The translations under genes were made by a program, and so were the position numbers. From JACDER01 sp036394915 (GTDB lineage Bacteria; Actinomycetota; Thermoleophilia; Gaiellales; Gaiellaceae), in contig DASWEE010000111.1 of assembly GCA_036394915.1 (NCBI GenBank), forward strand, positions 1 through 47,394: DNA of 47,394 bases. The letters are read 5' to 3'. Below the pieces are notes generated by a model. That model worked only from the letters and a program-made list of their open reading frames with translations, made no database searches and was not told the origin of the DNA. Below, in pieces: positions 28,777 through 36,434 of this stretch (positions within the stretch are counted from its first letter, which is position 1; each line of letters opens with the position of its first letter).

Positions 28777-30339
28777 CTAGGGAGCCGTCGGCAACAGGTC
28801 TTCGTCCAGCTCGCCCCCGGCGGCGGCATAGCGGACGATCATCCGGTCGGTGATCCACTCGACCGGTGCCCGGTCGTCGGTCCACGGATCGCGCGAGGGC
28901 GCAGCGGGTTGCATCTGCGCCGCGAGGAGGCGGCTGAGAACGCGCAGCCGCCGAGGACCCCGTCCGAGCCGACCCTCCAAGACGGGGCGCGGGGCCGGCC
29001 GGGTCAGCCCGACGACGAGCTGGTTGAAGCGAAGCGCCTGCCATGTGATTACCTGGGGGAATTCGGTCGCGAGCGTTCCGGCGATCCCTTCTGCGAGCCG
29101 GTGGTCGCCCGGCACGGTGGCGACGTTGAGGGCGATTGCGCCGTCCGCCCGCAGGTGCTCGCGGGCGAGGCGGAAAAACTCCTGCGTCGCCAGGTAGAAC
29201 GGCACGTACGGTTGCCGGTAGGCGTCGACGAAGATCAGGTCGTAGCGGCGCCGGGTCGAGCGCAGAAACGGTCGGGCATCGGCGGTGAAGACGCGCAGGC
29301 GCGGGTTGTCGCCGAGGCCAAAGAAACGCCTGCCCACTTCGGTCACGGCCGGATCGAGCTCGACACCGTCGATCGAAGCCCCCGGATAGAAGACGCCCAT
29401 GGCGCGCGCGGTCGTCCCGGCGGCGTTGCCGAGGATCGCCACTCGCTGCACGGGCCGGCCGAGAAGCGGCGGCACCGCTAAGAACATGTCCCACTCGCCG
29501 CCCGTGAGCACGTTGTCCGGTCGCCAGATCGAGTGCTTCGCGACGCCCTCGTTCAGATAGAGGTACCGCTCCTCTCCGCGCTGTACGACCTGGACGTACT
29601 GATAAAGCGACTCGCGCTCGTACAGGAGGCCCGGCACCGCCTTGACCGCTCCAGGCGGGATCGCGAGGAGCGAGGCGAAGGCGGCCGCAACGACGGCCCA
29701 ACGCACGCCGAGCAGGAACGAGCCTCCGAGCGCGACGAGCGCCCCCGCTCCGAGCAGCGTCCGTTGCGTCCCGACGAGCGGGATCGTCACGAGGGCCGGC
29801 ACGAACGTCCCCAGTAGGCTGCCGGCGGTCGAGAGGGCGAAGATGCGCCCCGCCGTCGCCCCGGCGGTCCGGACGTCGTCGATGCCGAGCCGGATCGCAA
29901 ACGGCGCGACGGCGCCGAGCAACGTCACGGTTGGAGCGAACAGGACGAGCGAGCCCACGAACGATCCGATCACGACTCCTGCGGAGGCGTCGTCGACCCC
30001 GGTGGCGGCGAGGTCGAGGAACGGCCGGGCCACAAACGGCGTCGCAGCGATCCCCGCTCCCGCGAGGACGACGAGCAGCCCGAGCAGCCGCCTGCTCGGG
30101 TGGCGGTCGGCGAGGCGCCCGCCCAGCCAGTAGCCGAGGGAGAGCGAGGCGAGTACGAGACCGATGATGTTCGCCCACACCGCGGTCGACGATCCGTAGT
30201 AGGGCGCGAGCAGCCGGGAGGCCGAGATCTCCGTCGTCATCGCGCCGATTCCCGCCGTGAAGACGAGCGCCGAGAGCATCGCCGCCCCGCGCCGCTCGGC
30301 GAGAGCCGCCTCGTTCGCAGTCCCGATCCGGACCGCCAC
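28777..30339 (-). CDS. Membrane-fused spermidine-synthase-like protein
   Basis: The product is about 520 residues. Residues 15-225 form about seven membrane helices (ALVFTAGIGAMTTEISASRLLAP at the start). Residues about 240-500 are a spermidine-synthase-like SAM/decarboxylated-SAM Rossmann domain: RVAILGNAAGTTARAM, IDGVELDPAV, DARPFLR and YDLIFVDAYRQPYVP. Such fusions are common in bacteria, with mostly untested products. GTG 30339 makes a TAGTG overlap with the phosphatase stop. The ORF to 30372 lacks similarity upstream. A polyamine transfer role is inferred from the domain only. Confidence 0.88.
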   Translation of the reverse strand: MAVRIGTANEAALAERRGAAMLSALVFTAGIGAMTTEISASRLLAPYYGSSTAVWANIIGLVLASLSLGYWLGGRLADRHPSRRLLGLLVVLAGAGIAATPFVARPFLDLAATGVDDASAGVVIGSFVGSLVLFAPTVTLLGAVAPFAIRLGIDDVRTAGATAGRIFALSTAGSLLGTFVPALVTIPLVGTQRTLLGAGALVALGGSFLLGVRWAVVAAAFASLLAIPPGAVKAVPGLLYERESLYQYVQVVQRGEERYLYLNEGVAKHSIWRPDNVLTGGEWDMFLAVPPLLGRPVQRVAILGNAAGTTARAMGVFYPGASIDGVELDPAVTEVGRRFFGLGDNPRLRVFTADARPFLRSTRRRYDLIFVDAYRQPYVPFYLATQEFFRLAREHLRADGAIALNVATVPGDHRLAEGIAGTLATEFPQVITWQALRFNQLVVGLTRPAPRPVLEGRLGRGPRRLRVLSRLLAAQMQPAAPSRDPWTDDRAPVEWITDRMIVRYAAAGGELDEDLLPTAP

Positions 30340-32909
30340 TAGCCCTCCCGCTTGATCACGACGATGGCGCAATCGTCGGCGAGGTCGCCGCCGCCGAACG
30401 CGCGGCAGTCGGCGAGGATCTCCGCGGCCAGCTCCTTGGGCCCGAGACCGTGTCGCTCGGAGAGCAGGCGGTCGAGCCGGGCGATCCCGTACAGGTCGCT
30501 CCCCCTTCTCTCCTCCACCACGCCGTCGGTGTAGAGGACGAGCGCCGCTCCGGGCTCGAACGGCGAGCGCACCTCCTCATACGTCTGACCGGGCTCGACC
30601 CCGAGCGGCAGGCCCTGGCTGGCGAGCTCGGTCACCGTTCCGTCGGGTCGCACGAGCCGCGGCGCCGGATGCCCTGCGCTCGCGCAACCAACCTCGCCGC
30701 GCTCGACGTCGACCGTCACGTACGCGAGCGTGATGAACTTCCCCACGGCGATCTCGCTGGTCACGACCTCGTTCGCCGACGCCAGGAAGTCGGCCGGGTC
30801 GGCATGCTCGCGGGCGAGAGAGCGAAAGACGAACTTGGCCATCGCCATGTCGGCCGCGGCCTCGATCCCGTGGCCGGTCACATCTCCGACCACGACCGCG
30901 AGGCGGCCGTCCGGGAGCTTGAGGAAGTCGTACACGTCTCCGCCCACGTCGACGCGCGCCGACGATTCGTAGACGGTGCCGACCTGAAGACCCTCGACCG
31001 CCGGCGCGCTTCGCGGCAGCAGCGACCGCTGCATCGTGTCGGCGAATCCCTTCTGCTGCTGGTAGAGACGCGCGTTGTCGATTGCGAGGGCCGCCTGCCG
31101 CGCGATCGAGAGCGCGAGCTCGGTCCTCTCCCCGGTGACCGGTCGCGACGGATCCAGCGACACGAGCGTCAGGATCGCAAGCACCTCGGCGGGGGTGGCT
31201 ACCGGTAGGACCACGCATGTCGCCCCCTTGTCCAGGAAGGGCACGAGCAGCTCGTGACCCGGGAGCTTGGCGGCCGACTTCCGGTTCAGGACGAGGGGAT
31301 CGCCCGACCGGAGCAGGCGGCGAATAGGACGCCCGGCCGCCGGTTGCGGCCTCGACAGGATCGTCCGGAGCGCCTGCGACACGTGCGGCTCGGCCAGGTA
31401 CACCGAGTGCGTCTCGAGCACCTCGCCGCGTGCGTCGGGAAGACGGATTGCCGCAGCGTCGAGGCCGAGCGCCTCCACGACGGTGCGGGTCACCGCTTGG
31501 AGCGTCGCCTCGAGCGAGAGGCTATGCGTGAACGAGCGCGAGATCTCATAGAGCGCACGCAACTGCGTCGCCGACTGGCGCTCGGACCGGAGTGCCTCCT
31601 CGAGCTCGGAGCCGAGTCGCTTTGCCTCCTCGTGCAGGCGGGCGTTCTCGACCGCGACCGCGAGCTGCGCGGCCAGCGCCGAGATCAGCGCGGCCTCGTT
31701 CTCGTCGATCCGGCGCCCGGAGGGCGGATAGACGGCCAGCAGGCCGATCACCTCGTCGCGCGCGAGCAGCGGGACGGCCAGGACGGATTCGATTCCCGAT
31801 TCCGCGAGCTCGCCGCGCACCTGCTCGAGCGTCTCCGCACGCGCGGCGTCCGGCACGAGCAGCGTCCCGCGGCCACGGAAGGGGCCGAGCGCAAGCGTGA
31901 GCAGCCGTTCCCCTACGCGCGCATGAGGCCCGACGAGACCGCGCCCGGCCACGGGCTGGAGCCGTCCTCCTTCGCGGAGGTAGACGGCGACGCGCTCGAC
32001 CTTGAGGAGCTCCGCGATCCGCTCGACCGCGGTCTCGACCGTATGTGCCAGCGACAGCTGGGCGATCGCCTGTCCGATCACTGCGAGGAGGGCCCGCGTG
32101 CGTTCGAGCTCGGTCGTCGTCTCGAGCAGCGACTCGCTGGAACGGAGCGCGTGAGCGGCGCGAACGCCGAAAGTGGAGAGCAGAGACAGCTCCTCCTCAG
32201 AGAGGGAGGACGCCGGGTCGAACAGCAGCTGAAGGGCTCCCAGCGGAGGCTCGCCCAGGCTGAGCGTGACGGCTCCGCGCTCGAGCCGAGCCGGGCCCCG
32301 CAAGTCGAGAGCTCGCCGTGCAGCCTCCTCGAGCTCCGTCGAGCCCAGAGCTTCACCCGCCGGGTACGAGGCCTGCAGCTCCAGCGCCCCTTCCGGCCCG
32401 AGGCGCCACAGGAGCGCCCCCGATGCCCCGGCCGCCTGCGCGGAGAGCCTCGTGAGCTGGTCCGCGGTCGTCGTTCCGCCGCCCGCGGCTGCGAGCGCGT
32501 CTCCGGCGAGCAGGAGCACCCGCGCCCGCGGAGCAAGGCCTTCCGAGCCCTGCAACTCGATCGCGCGGAGGACGAGCCCGACCTGCGCGGCGGCCGTCTC
32601 GGCCAAGAGCGACTCCTCCGCGTCGAACGGCCGGCGCAGGCGGCGCACCTCGAGCTCGGCGACCAGTTTCCCGTCCCGCCGAACGGGCAGGCGGAGAACG
32701 ACGCCGTTCCCATCGGCCTGCTCCGCTCCCTCCAGCCCGCGGCGCGACCCGACGAGCTCCGCGGACAGCACGGGCGAGACTCCCCAGACCGTCCGAGCGA
32801 CGAGCTCGCCTCGCTCTTCGTCGAGAAAACGCACGACCGCCGCATCGGCGTGGACGGCCGTCCCGATCGCCTCCGTCAGGGTCTGGAGCGCCTCGAGTCG
32901 CTCTCGCAT
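30339..32909 (-). CDS. Multi-GAF SpoIIE/PP2C-type serine phosphatase
   Basis: The product is about 856 residues from ATG 32909, which has an AGGGGG Shine-Dalgarno. Successive GAF-like modules occupy about residues 5-170, 180-285, 290-440 and 470-610, with coiled-coil linkers. The C-terminal 230 residues are a SpoIIE/PP2C phosphatase: LLPRSAPAVEG, VGGDVYDF, GDVTGHGIEAA, LYTDGVVE and DDCAIVV supply the metal aspartates. It probably dephosphorylates an anti-sigma antagonist in response to small molecules. No anti-sigma or antagonist gene is nearby. Confidence 0.92.
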   Translation of the reverse strand: MRERLEALQTLTEAIGTAVHADAAVVRFLDEERGELVARTVWGVSPVLSAELVGSRRGLEGAEQADGNGVVLRLPVRRDGKLVAELEVRRLRRPFDAEESLLAETAAAQVGLVLRAIELQGSEGLAPRARVLLLAGDALAAAGGGTTTADQLTRLSAQAAGASGALLWRLGPEGALELQASYPAGEALGSTELEEAARRALDLRGPARLERGAVTLSLGEPPLGALQLLFDPASSLSEEELSLLSTFGVRAAHALRSSESLLETTTELERTRALLAVIGQAIAQLSLAHTVETAVERIAELLKVERVAVYLREGGRLQPVAGRGLVGPHARVGERLLTLALGPFRGRGTLLVPDAARAETLEQVRGELAESGIESVLAVPLLARDEVIGLLAVYPPSGRRIDENEAALISALAAQLAVAVENARLHEEAKRLGSELEEALRSERQSATQLRALYEISRSFTHSLSLEATLQAVTRTVVEALGLDAAAIRLPDARGEVLETHSVYLAEPHVSQALRTILSRPQPAAGRPIRRLLRSGDPLVLNRKSAAKLPGHELLVPFLDKGATCVVLPVATPAEVLAILTLVSLDPSRPVTGERTELALSIARQAALAIDNARLYQQQKGFADTMQRSLLPRSAPAVEGLQVGTVYESSARVDVGGDVYDFLKLPDGRLAVVVGDVTGHGIEAAADMAMAKFVFRSLAREHADPADFLASANEVVTSEIAVGKFITLAYVTVDVERGEVGCASAGHPAPRLVRPDGTVTELASQGLPLGVEPGQTYEEVRSPFEPGAALVLYTDGVVEERRGSDLYGIARLDRLLSERHGLGPKELAAEILADCRAFGGGDLADDCAIVVIKREG

Positions 32910-33003
32910 TCCCCCTGCAGTATGGCCCCTGGCGTGCCTGACCGGCACCGCGAACCCGGGCGAGCCCGGCTCGCGCGGCGCCCTTTGGCCGCTGGCGGCA
33001 AAT

Positions 33004-33034
33004 CGGCCGGAGAGGGCCGACCCCTCTCCGGCCG
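33004..33034. other. Strong 13-bp hairpin in the divergent intergenic region
   Basis: The arms are cggccggagaggg (33004-33016) and its exact complement (33022-33034), with a 5-nt loop, followed by ctcttt. It sits in the 257-nt gap between divergent genes, so it ends neither. It could be an operator or belong to the palindrome family. Confidence 0.4.
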
Positions 33035-33154
33035 CTCTTTAAGTCTTAGTTACGGCGTCCGTATCGAAATACTGTCCGCTCCGGGCTCGCACCGCCAGCG
33101 GCCAGTCAGACACGCCAGGGGACAGCCCTCAGGGTCCGCGAAGCTCCCAGCTTC

Positions 33155-33160
33155 TAGACT
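33155..33160 (+). promoter_or_regulatory. -10 element of the small membrane protein gene
   Basis: TAGACT ends 6 nt before ATG 33167. Leaderless. Confidence 0.55.
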
Positions 33161-33166
33161 TCCCGC

Positions 33167-33403
33167 ATGGCCCAGCCCGCACGGCGGCAGGCGGCGCCCG
33201 ACGAAGCGCCGCACTACGATCCCAGGTCGATTCAGCGCACCGTGCTCGAGCAGCGCGCCCGCCGCGAGGCACGGCTTGCGCACAAGCGCGGGAGGCGGAA
33301 CGCCCGGATCCGGTTCTTCATCGTCATCCTCGCGCTTCTCGGCGGCGCGATCGCCCTCGGCGTCGTCGCCTGGCACGAGATCCAGCGACTGTTCGGACTG
33401 TGA
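33167..33403 (+). CDS. Small single-pass membrane protein
   Basis: The product is 78 residues. The N-terminal half is hydrophilic and basic (REARLAHKRGRRNARIR). It is followed by one membrane helix (FFIVILALLGGAIALGVVAW, about 50-69) and a short tail. By the positive-inside rule the N-terminus is cytoplasmic. The family is not recognised. It overlaps the next gene by GTGA, so the two products are probably made together. Confidence 0.7.
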   Translation: MAQPARRQAAPDEAPHYDPRSIQRTVLEQRARREARLAHKRGRRNARIRFFIVILALLGGAIALGVVAWHEIQRLFGL

Positions 33404-33891
33404 TCGAGAATCCCGAGCCCCTTCCCGGCCCGCCCGAGCCGCAGCCACAGCGCCCGCTCCCGCCCGAGCCCTACCCGCGCGCGGGAGCCGGAATCTGGAC
33501 GGCAGGCGCGAGGATCTCCTGGGTGGCCGGGCTCGTGCTGATGCTGTCCAGCTTCACGGACTGGTACGCCGGCTCCGGCGAAGGGCTGACGATCGGCGTG
33601 ATCGGGTGGCACACGGGCGCGCTCGGAAAGCTCGTCTTCTTCCTCGGCCTCGTGGTCGTCCTGCTCGCGATCCTGGGCGAGGTCGGGATCGAGCTGCCGC
33701 CGGCGATCCCGGAGAGCCTCGTCGTGATCGCGATCGGGGCGCTGGCGACCATCTTCGTCCTGATCCGCCTGATCTCGATCCCGGACAAGTTCCTGCCTGC
33801 CGACGGGCGCGGAATCGGGATCTGGATCGCCTTGCTGTCCGCGATCGCCGTCATCTTCGCCGGGCTGCTACGAGCCGGCGAAGAGCTATGA
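33400..33891 (+). CDS. Four-helix membrane protein of unknown function
   Basis: The product is 163 residues. A Pro/Glu-rich N-terminal stretch (PEPLPGPPEPQPQ) precedes about four membrane helices: WVAGLVLMLSSF, LVFFLGLVVVLLAILG, LVVIAIGALATIFVLIRL and IWIALLSAIAVIFAGLL. It has no catalytic motif that I can name. The 3' end overlaps the convergent PAP2 gene by 41 bp. Confidence 0.7.
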   Translation: MIENPEPLPGPPEPQPQRPLPPEPYPRAGAGIWTAGARISWVAGLVLMLSSFTDWYAGSGEGLTIGVIGWHTGALGKLVFFLGLVVVLLAILGEVGIELPPAIPESLVVIAIGALATIFVLIRLISIPDKFLPADGRGIGIWIALLSAIAVIFAGLLRAGEEL

Positions 33892-34372
33892 GGAGCGCTC
33901 CGATCGCGAGCCCCAGCGCGGCACCCCCGACGACGTCGAGGGGGTAGTGCACTCCGACATAGATGCGTGAGAACCCGATCGCCGCAGCGAGCAGGAACAG
34001 CGGCGGCGCCAGCCGCGGCTTGAAATAGGCGAGCACGGCGGCGCAGGCAAAGGCGATCGTCGTGTGACCGGACGGGAACGAGGCGTCGGTGGGTGCGCGG
34101 ACGAGCGTGTGCGGCGAGGCATAGCGCATGGACGGCCGCGGCCGGCCGATCAGCTCCCTGAGCCCATACGAGCCCAGGTTGCCGATCAGGTCAGCCGCGA
34201 CCACCCAGGCGAAAACCAGCGGTCGGCGCCAGAGAACGGCGCAGACGAGGGCGATCGCGATCCACACGATGCCGAGGGTGCCCATGTAGCTCAGGCCCTC
34301 GAAGACCGGATTCAGCCAGCCGGTCCGATGGTGGACGATCCACCGTTCGAGCTGGCGGTCGCGCGCGATCAG
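33851..34372 (-). CDS. PAP2 family phosphatase, probable CTG start
   Basis: About 173 residues. The phosphatase signatures are ELIGRPRPS, FPSGHTT and SRIYVGVHYPLDVVGG, the tripartite acid-phosphatase motif of lipid or undecaprenyl pyrophosphatases, embedded among membrane helices. Reading upstream of ATG 34285, the frame continues as an ordinary PAP2 N-terminus (DRQLERWIVHHRTGWLNPV, FEGLSYMG) back to CTG 34372, which overlaps the upstream TGA as CTGA. No ATG, GTG or TTG lies in that stretch. Starting at 34285 would remove the first helix region. Confidence 0.8.
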   Translation of the reverse strand: MIARDRQLERWIVHHRTGWLNPVFEGLSYMGTLGIVWIAIALVCAVLWRRPLVFAWVVAADLIGNLGSYGLRELIGRPRPSMRYASPHTLVRAPTDASFPSGHTTIAFACAAVLAYFKPRLAPPLFLLAAAIGFSRIYVGVHYPLDVVGGAALGLAIGALLIALRRLVAARRR

Positions 34373-34971
34373 GTCGGCAGGAGCTGTTTCGTCGACTCGA
34401 TCAGCTGCGCGGGATCGAACGGCTTGCCGATGAAGCCTCGAGCGCCTCTGGCCTTCGCCTCGGCGTCCCCCTCGTCGACCTTGCCGCTGAACATCACAAC
34501 CGGGATCGTGCCGACGCCGTGCCGCTCCTGGACGCGCTGGAGCATCTCCCAGCCGTCGACCTTCGGCATCATCACGTCGAGGAGAATCAGGTCGGGAGGC
34601 TCTCGCTCGAGCGCCTCGAGACCCTCCTCGGCGCTCCCGGCCTCGCGGACGGTGTAGCCCTCGAGCTCGAGGTTCGCCTTCACGTACTCACGCATGCGGT
34701 GGTCGTCATCGACGATCAGGATCACGGGACCGCCCTGCGGAGCGCCCCCCGGACCGGAATGCTCGAGGAACGAGTCGAGATCGCTCCTGCGGTAGCGCCG
34801 GTGACCGCCCGGCGTGTAGAAGGCGGGGACGCGGCCGAGGTCGGACCACTTCCGGATCGTGCTCTGGGCGACGCCCAGATACTTCGCCGCTTGGCCGAGC
34901 GTCAGCCACTCGGTCGGCTCGCCGCCGCCGAAGCTACGCCTTCCTCCTTGTCCCTCTCGGAATGCCATCAC
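34369..34971 (-). CDS. Helix-turn-helix / receiver fusion (reversed response regulator)
   Basis: The product is 200 residues. Residues 22-72 are a MerR/excisionase-type winged HTH: LTLGQAAKYLGVAQSTIRKWSDLGRVPAFYTPGGHRRY. Residues 82-200 are a receiver domain: ILIVDDD, LILLDVMMPKVDG (Asp132) and FIGKPFDP (Lys183). Classical response regulators carry the DNA-binding domain at the C-terminus; here it is N-terminal. No histidine kinase is adjacent. GTG 34971 or ATG 34968 may start it; a TATAGATT sequence lies just upstream. It overlaps the PAP2 gene by CTGA. Confidence 0.88.
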   Translation of the reverse strand: MMAFREGQGGRRSFGGGEPTEWLTLGQAAKYLGVAQSTIRKWSDLGRVPAFYTPGGHRRYRRSDLDSFLEHSGPGGAPQGGPVILIVDDDHRMREYVKANLELEGYTVREAGSAEEGLEALEREPPDLILLDVMMPKVDGWEMLQRVQERHGVGTIPVVMFSGKVDEGDAEAKARGARGFIGKPFDPAQLIESTKQLLPT

Positions 34972-34976
34972 AATCG

Positions 34977-34984
34977 AATCTATA
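34977..34984 (-). promoter_or_regulatory. Probable -10 region of the HTH-receiver gene
   Basis: TATAGATT reads on the minus strand from 34984 to 34977. Its TAGATT core ends 5 nt before GTG 34971 and 8 nt before ATG 34968. Confidence 0.4.
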
Positions 34985-35025
34985 CAAAACTCCGCTTTCC
35001 TGGATCGGTCCGGTTCTAAACCTCA

Positions 35026-35253
35026 TCAAGGAGACGTCGTGGTGACGGTCACCGTTTCGGCCGGCGGGAAGGGCTGGAAGGTCCGGTCGAACGTCCTGCT
35101 CTCGCCGGCCTTCGGGTTGTCGTGCAGCGCCTGGCCGAGTGCGACGCCGAGCAAGAACACGATCACCAGCAGGGCAATCCCGGCGACCAGGCGGCCGCGG
35201 TGAAGGCGGCGCCGCTTCCGAGGTCGCGGCCGTCCTGACGGTTCGGCGCTCAC
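35026..35253 (-). CDS. Small single-pass membrane protein
   Basis: The product is 75 residues: a basic N-terminus (RPRPRKRRRLHRGR), one membrane helix (LVAGIALLVIVFLLGVALGQAL) and a Thr/Val-rich tail (ETVTVTTTSP) that should be outside. The GTG start overlaps the upstream TGA as GTGA. No family recognised. Confidence 0.68.
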   Translation of the reverse strand: MSAEPSGRPRPRKRRRLHRGRLVAGIALLVIVFLLGVALGQALHDNPKAGESRTFDRTFQPFPPAETVTVTTTSP

Positions 35254-35543
35254 GGCTTGTAGTCGGTCGCCCCGCGCGAGTAGAGGTGGAACGCCGCCGC
35301 GCCGATGAGCGAGACCCGACGGGGCTCGCGGACCGTCTCGCGGATCCAGCCGTCCGCGTCACGGTAGGCGCAGTCGAGCTCGGCCAGGGAGAACGTCTGT
35401 CCGACCCGCCGCCGCAGCTCGTCGCGCACGGCGTCGACCTGCTCCATCAGACGGAGATAGAGCACGCGGTCGCCCGCTTCCGCCTGCACCCGGCGGTAGC
35501 CCTCCTCCCACTCGTGCCGCGCGCTTTCGAACGAGTGCGCCAC
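35250..35543 (-). CDS. Conserved-looking small protein in the DUF501 cluster
   Basis: The product is 97 residues from GTG 35543. A mostly helical sequence (SFESARHEWEEGYRRVQ, MEQVDAVRDELRRRVGQTFSLAELDCAYRD) ends in a small SLIGAAAFHLYSRG segment. It is soluble and acidic. A TAGGAT box lies 8 nt upstream. I cannot assign a function. It sits 11 nt downstream of the DUF501 gene. Confidence 0.7.
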   Translation of the reverse strand: MAHSFESARHEWEEGYRRVQAEAGDRVLYLRLMEQVDAVRDELRRRVGQTFSLAELDCAYRDADGWIRETVREPRRVSLIGAAAFHLYSRGATDYKP

Positions 35544-35554
35544 GCCGCGGGATC

Positions 35555-36052
35555 CTACGGCTGCGTGCAGCAGGCGGACGGCCAGGGCGACCCGAGCTCT
35601 TCGAGGATTCGCTCGCCTAGCTCGTAACCGGGGTTGGCGAGCGCGAAGGCGGCATGGGCATGCAGGCACTTCAGCTGGTGCGGATTGCGAGAACCGCCGA
35701 TTCCGAGCGCGAGCGATTCGCCGCGGTCGCGGCCCCGCTCCCCACCGGCGAGGCCCCGTCGCAGCTCGCGTTGCCGCTCGGTCGCCCGCTCCAGGCTCTG
35801 GGCGAGCTTCGGGTCGTCCTCGAGGCGGCCGCTCCACCGCTCGACGCCCCCGGACGCCTCGAGCCTGGAGACGGCCGCGACCAGGTGCGGGCAGGTGAGG
35901 TAGTACGTGGTGGGGAACGGCTCGCCCGTTGCGTCGTACGGCGACTGCTCTGTTACCGCGGGCCGGCCGAACGGGCACCTGACGGCGACCCGGCGGAAGG
36001 CCCGCGGCGGGCGGCCGAGCTGCTGTGCGACGAGGGCGCGGTCATCATCCAT
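35555..36052 (-). CDS. DUF501 domain protein
   Basis: The product is 165 residues. It opens VAQQLGRPPRAFRRVAVRCPFGRPAV and contains FPTTYYLTCPHLVAAVSRLE, and LKCLHAHAAFALANPGYELGERIL. This is DUF501, which in actinobacteria usually follows eno and ftsB. Conserved Cys and His (RCPFG, TCPHL, LKCLHAH) suggest a metal site. Its function is unknown. It overlaps the ftsB 3' end by 8 bp, so it is coupled to it. Confidence 0.9.
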   Translation of the reverse strand: MDDDRALVAQQLGRPPRAFRRVAVRCPFGRPAVTEQSPYDATGEPFPTTYYLTCPHLVAAVSRLEASGGVERWSGRLEDDPKLAQSLERATERQRELRRGLAGGERGRDRGESLALGIGGSRNPHQLKCLHAHAAFALANPGYELGERILEELGSPWPSACCTQP

Positions 36053-36398
36053 CCCCGCCGATCCTAGACCCGCGCGAGCCGTGCTCGTGCTTCCGCAGCC
36101 ACGCCTTGACGCCCTTGACGATGAAGAGCCGCTCTCCGGGCTTGACCAGCCCGAGCCGCCGAGCCTCTCGCTCGAGCGCGCCGGTGCTGGTCGACTCGGT
36201 CAGGCGCCCCGCGAGCTGCCGGTGCTGGGCGCGCAGGCGCGCGACCTCGTCGCTTCGCTGCGCGAGGGCCGATCTGGTGCTGAAATAGGTGTGCAGCGGG
36301 CGGTAGTAGAGAAATGCGATCAGCGCGACCGCGCCGACGGCCAGCCAGCGGAGCAGGATGGTCGAGCGGGTCGGTCGTTTGCGGCGACGCTTAGCCAT
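36045..36398 (-). CDS. ftsB: FtsB/DivIC-like septum formation initiator
   Basis: The product is 117 residues. A basic N-terminus (MAKRRRKRPTRST), one membrane helix (WLAVGAVALIAFLYY), an extracytoplasmic coiled coil (about 38-68; ALAQRSDEVARLRAQHRQLAGRL split in heptads) and the family segment ALEREARRLGLVKPGERLF. It links FtsQ and FtsL in the division complex. It is upstream of DUF501 as in other actinobacteria, but here pyk separates it from eno. Confidence 0.88.
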   Translation of the reverse strand: MAKRRRKRPTRSTILLRWLAVGAVALIAFLYYRPLHTYFSTRSALAQRSDEVARLRAQHRQLAGRLTESTSTGALEREARRLGLVKPGERLFIVKGVKAWLRKHEHGSRGSRIGGDG

Positions 36399-36434
36399 GC
36401 ACGGTGAGGTTCGCGGGAGGCGAGCGCGCTCCTT

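Noticed and set aside
31254..33947. 897-residue plus-strand ORF
   Set aside because: It is antisense to the GAF/SpoIIE phosphatase and Arg-rich throughout. The small membrane genes at its end are read in other frames.
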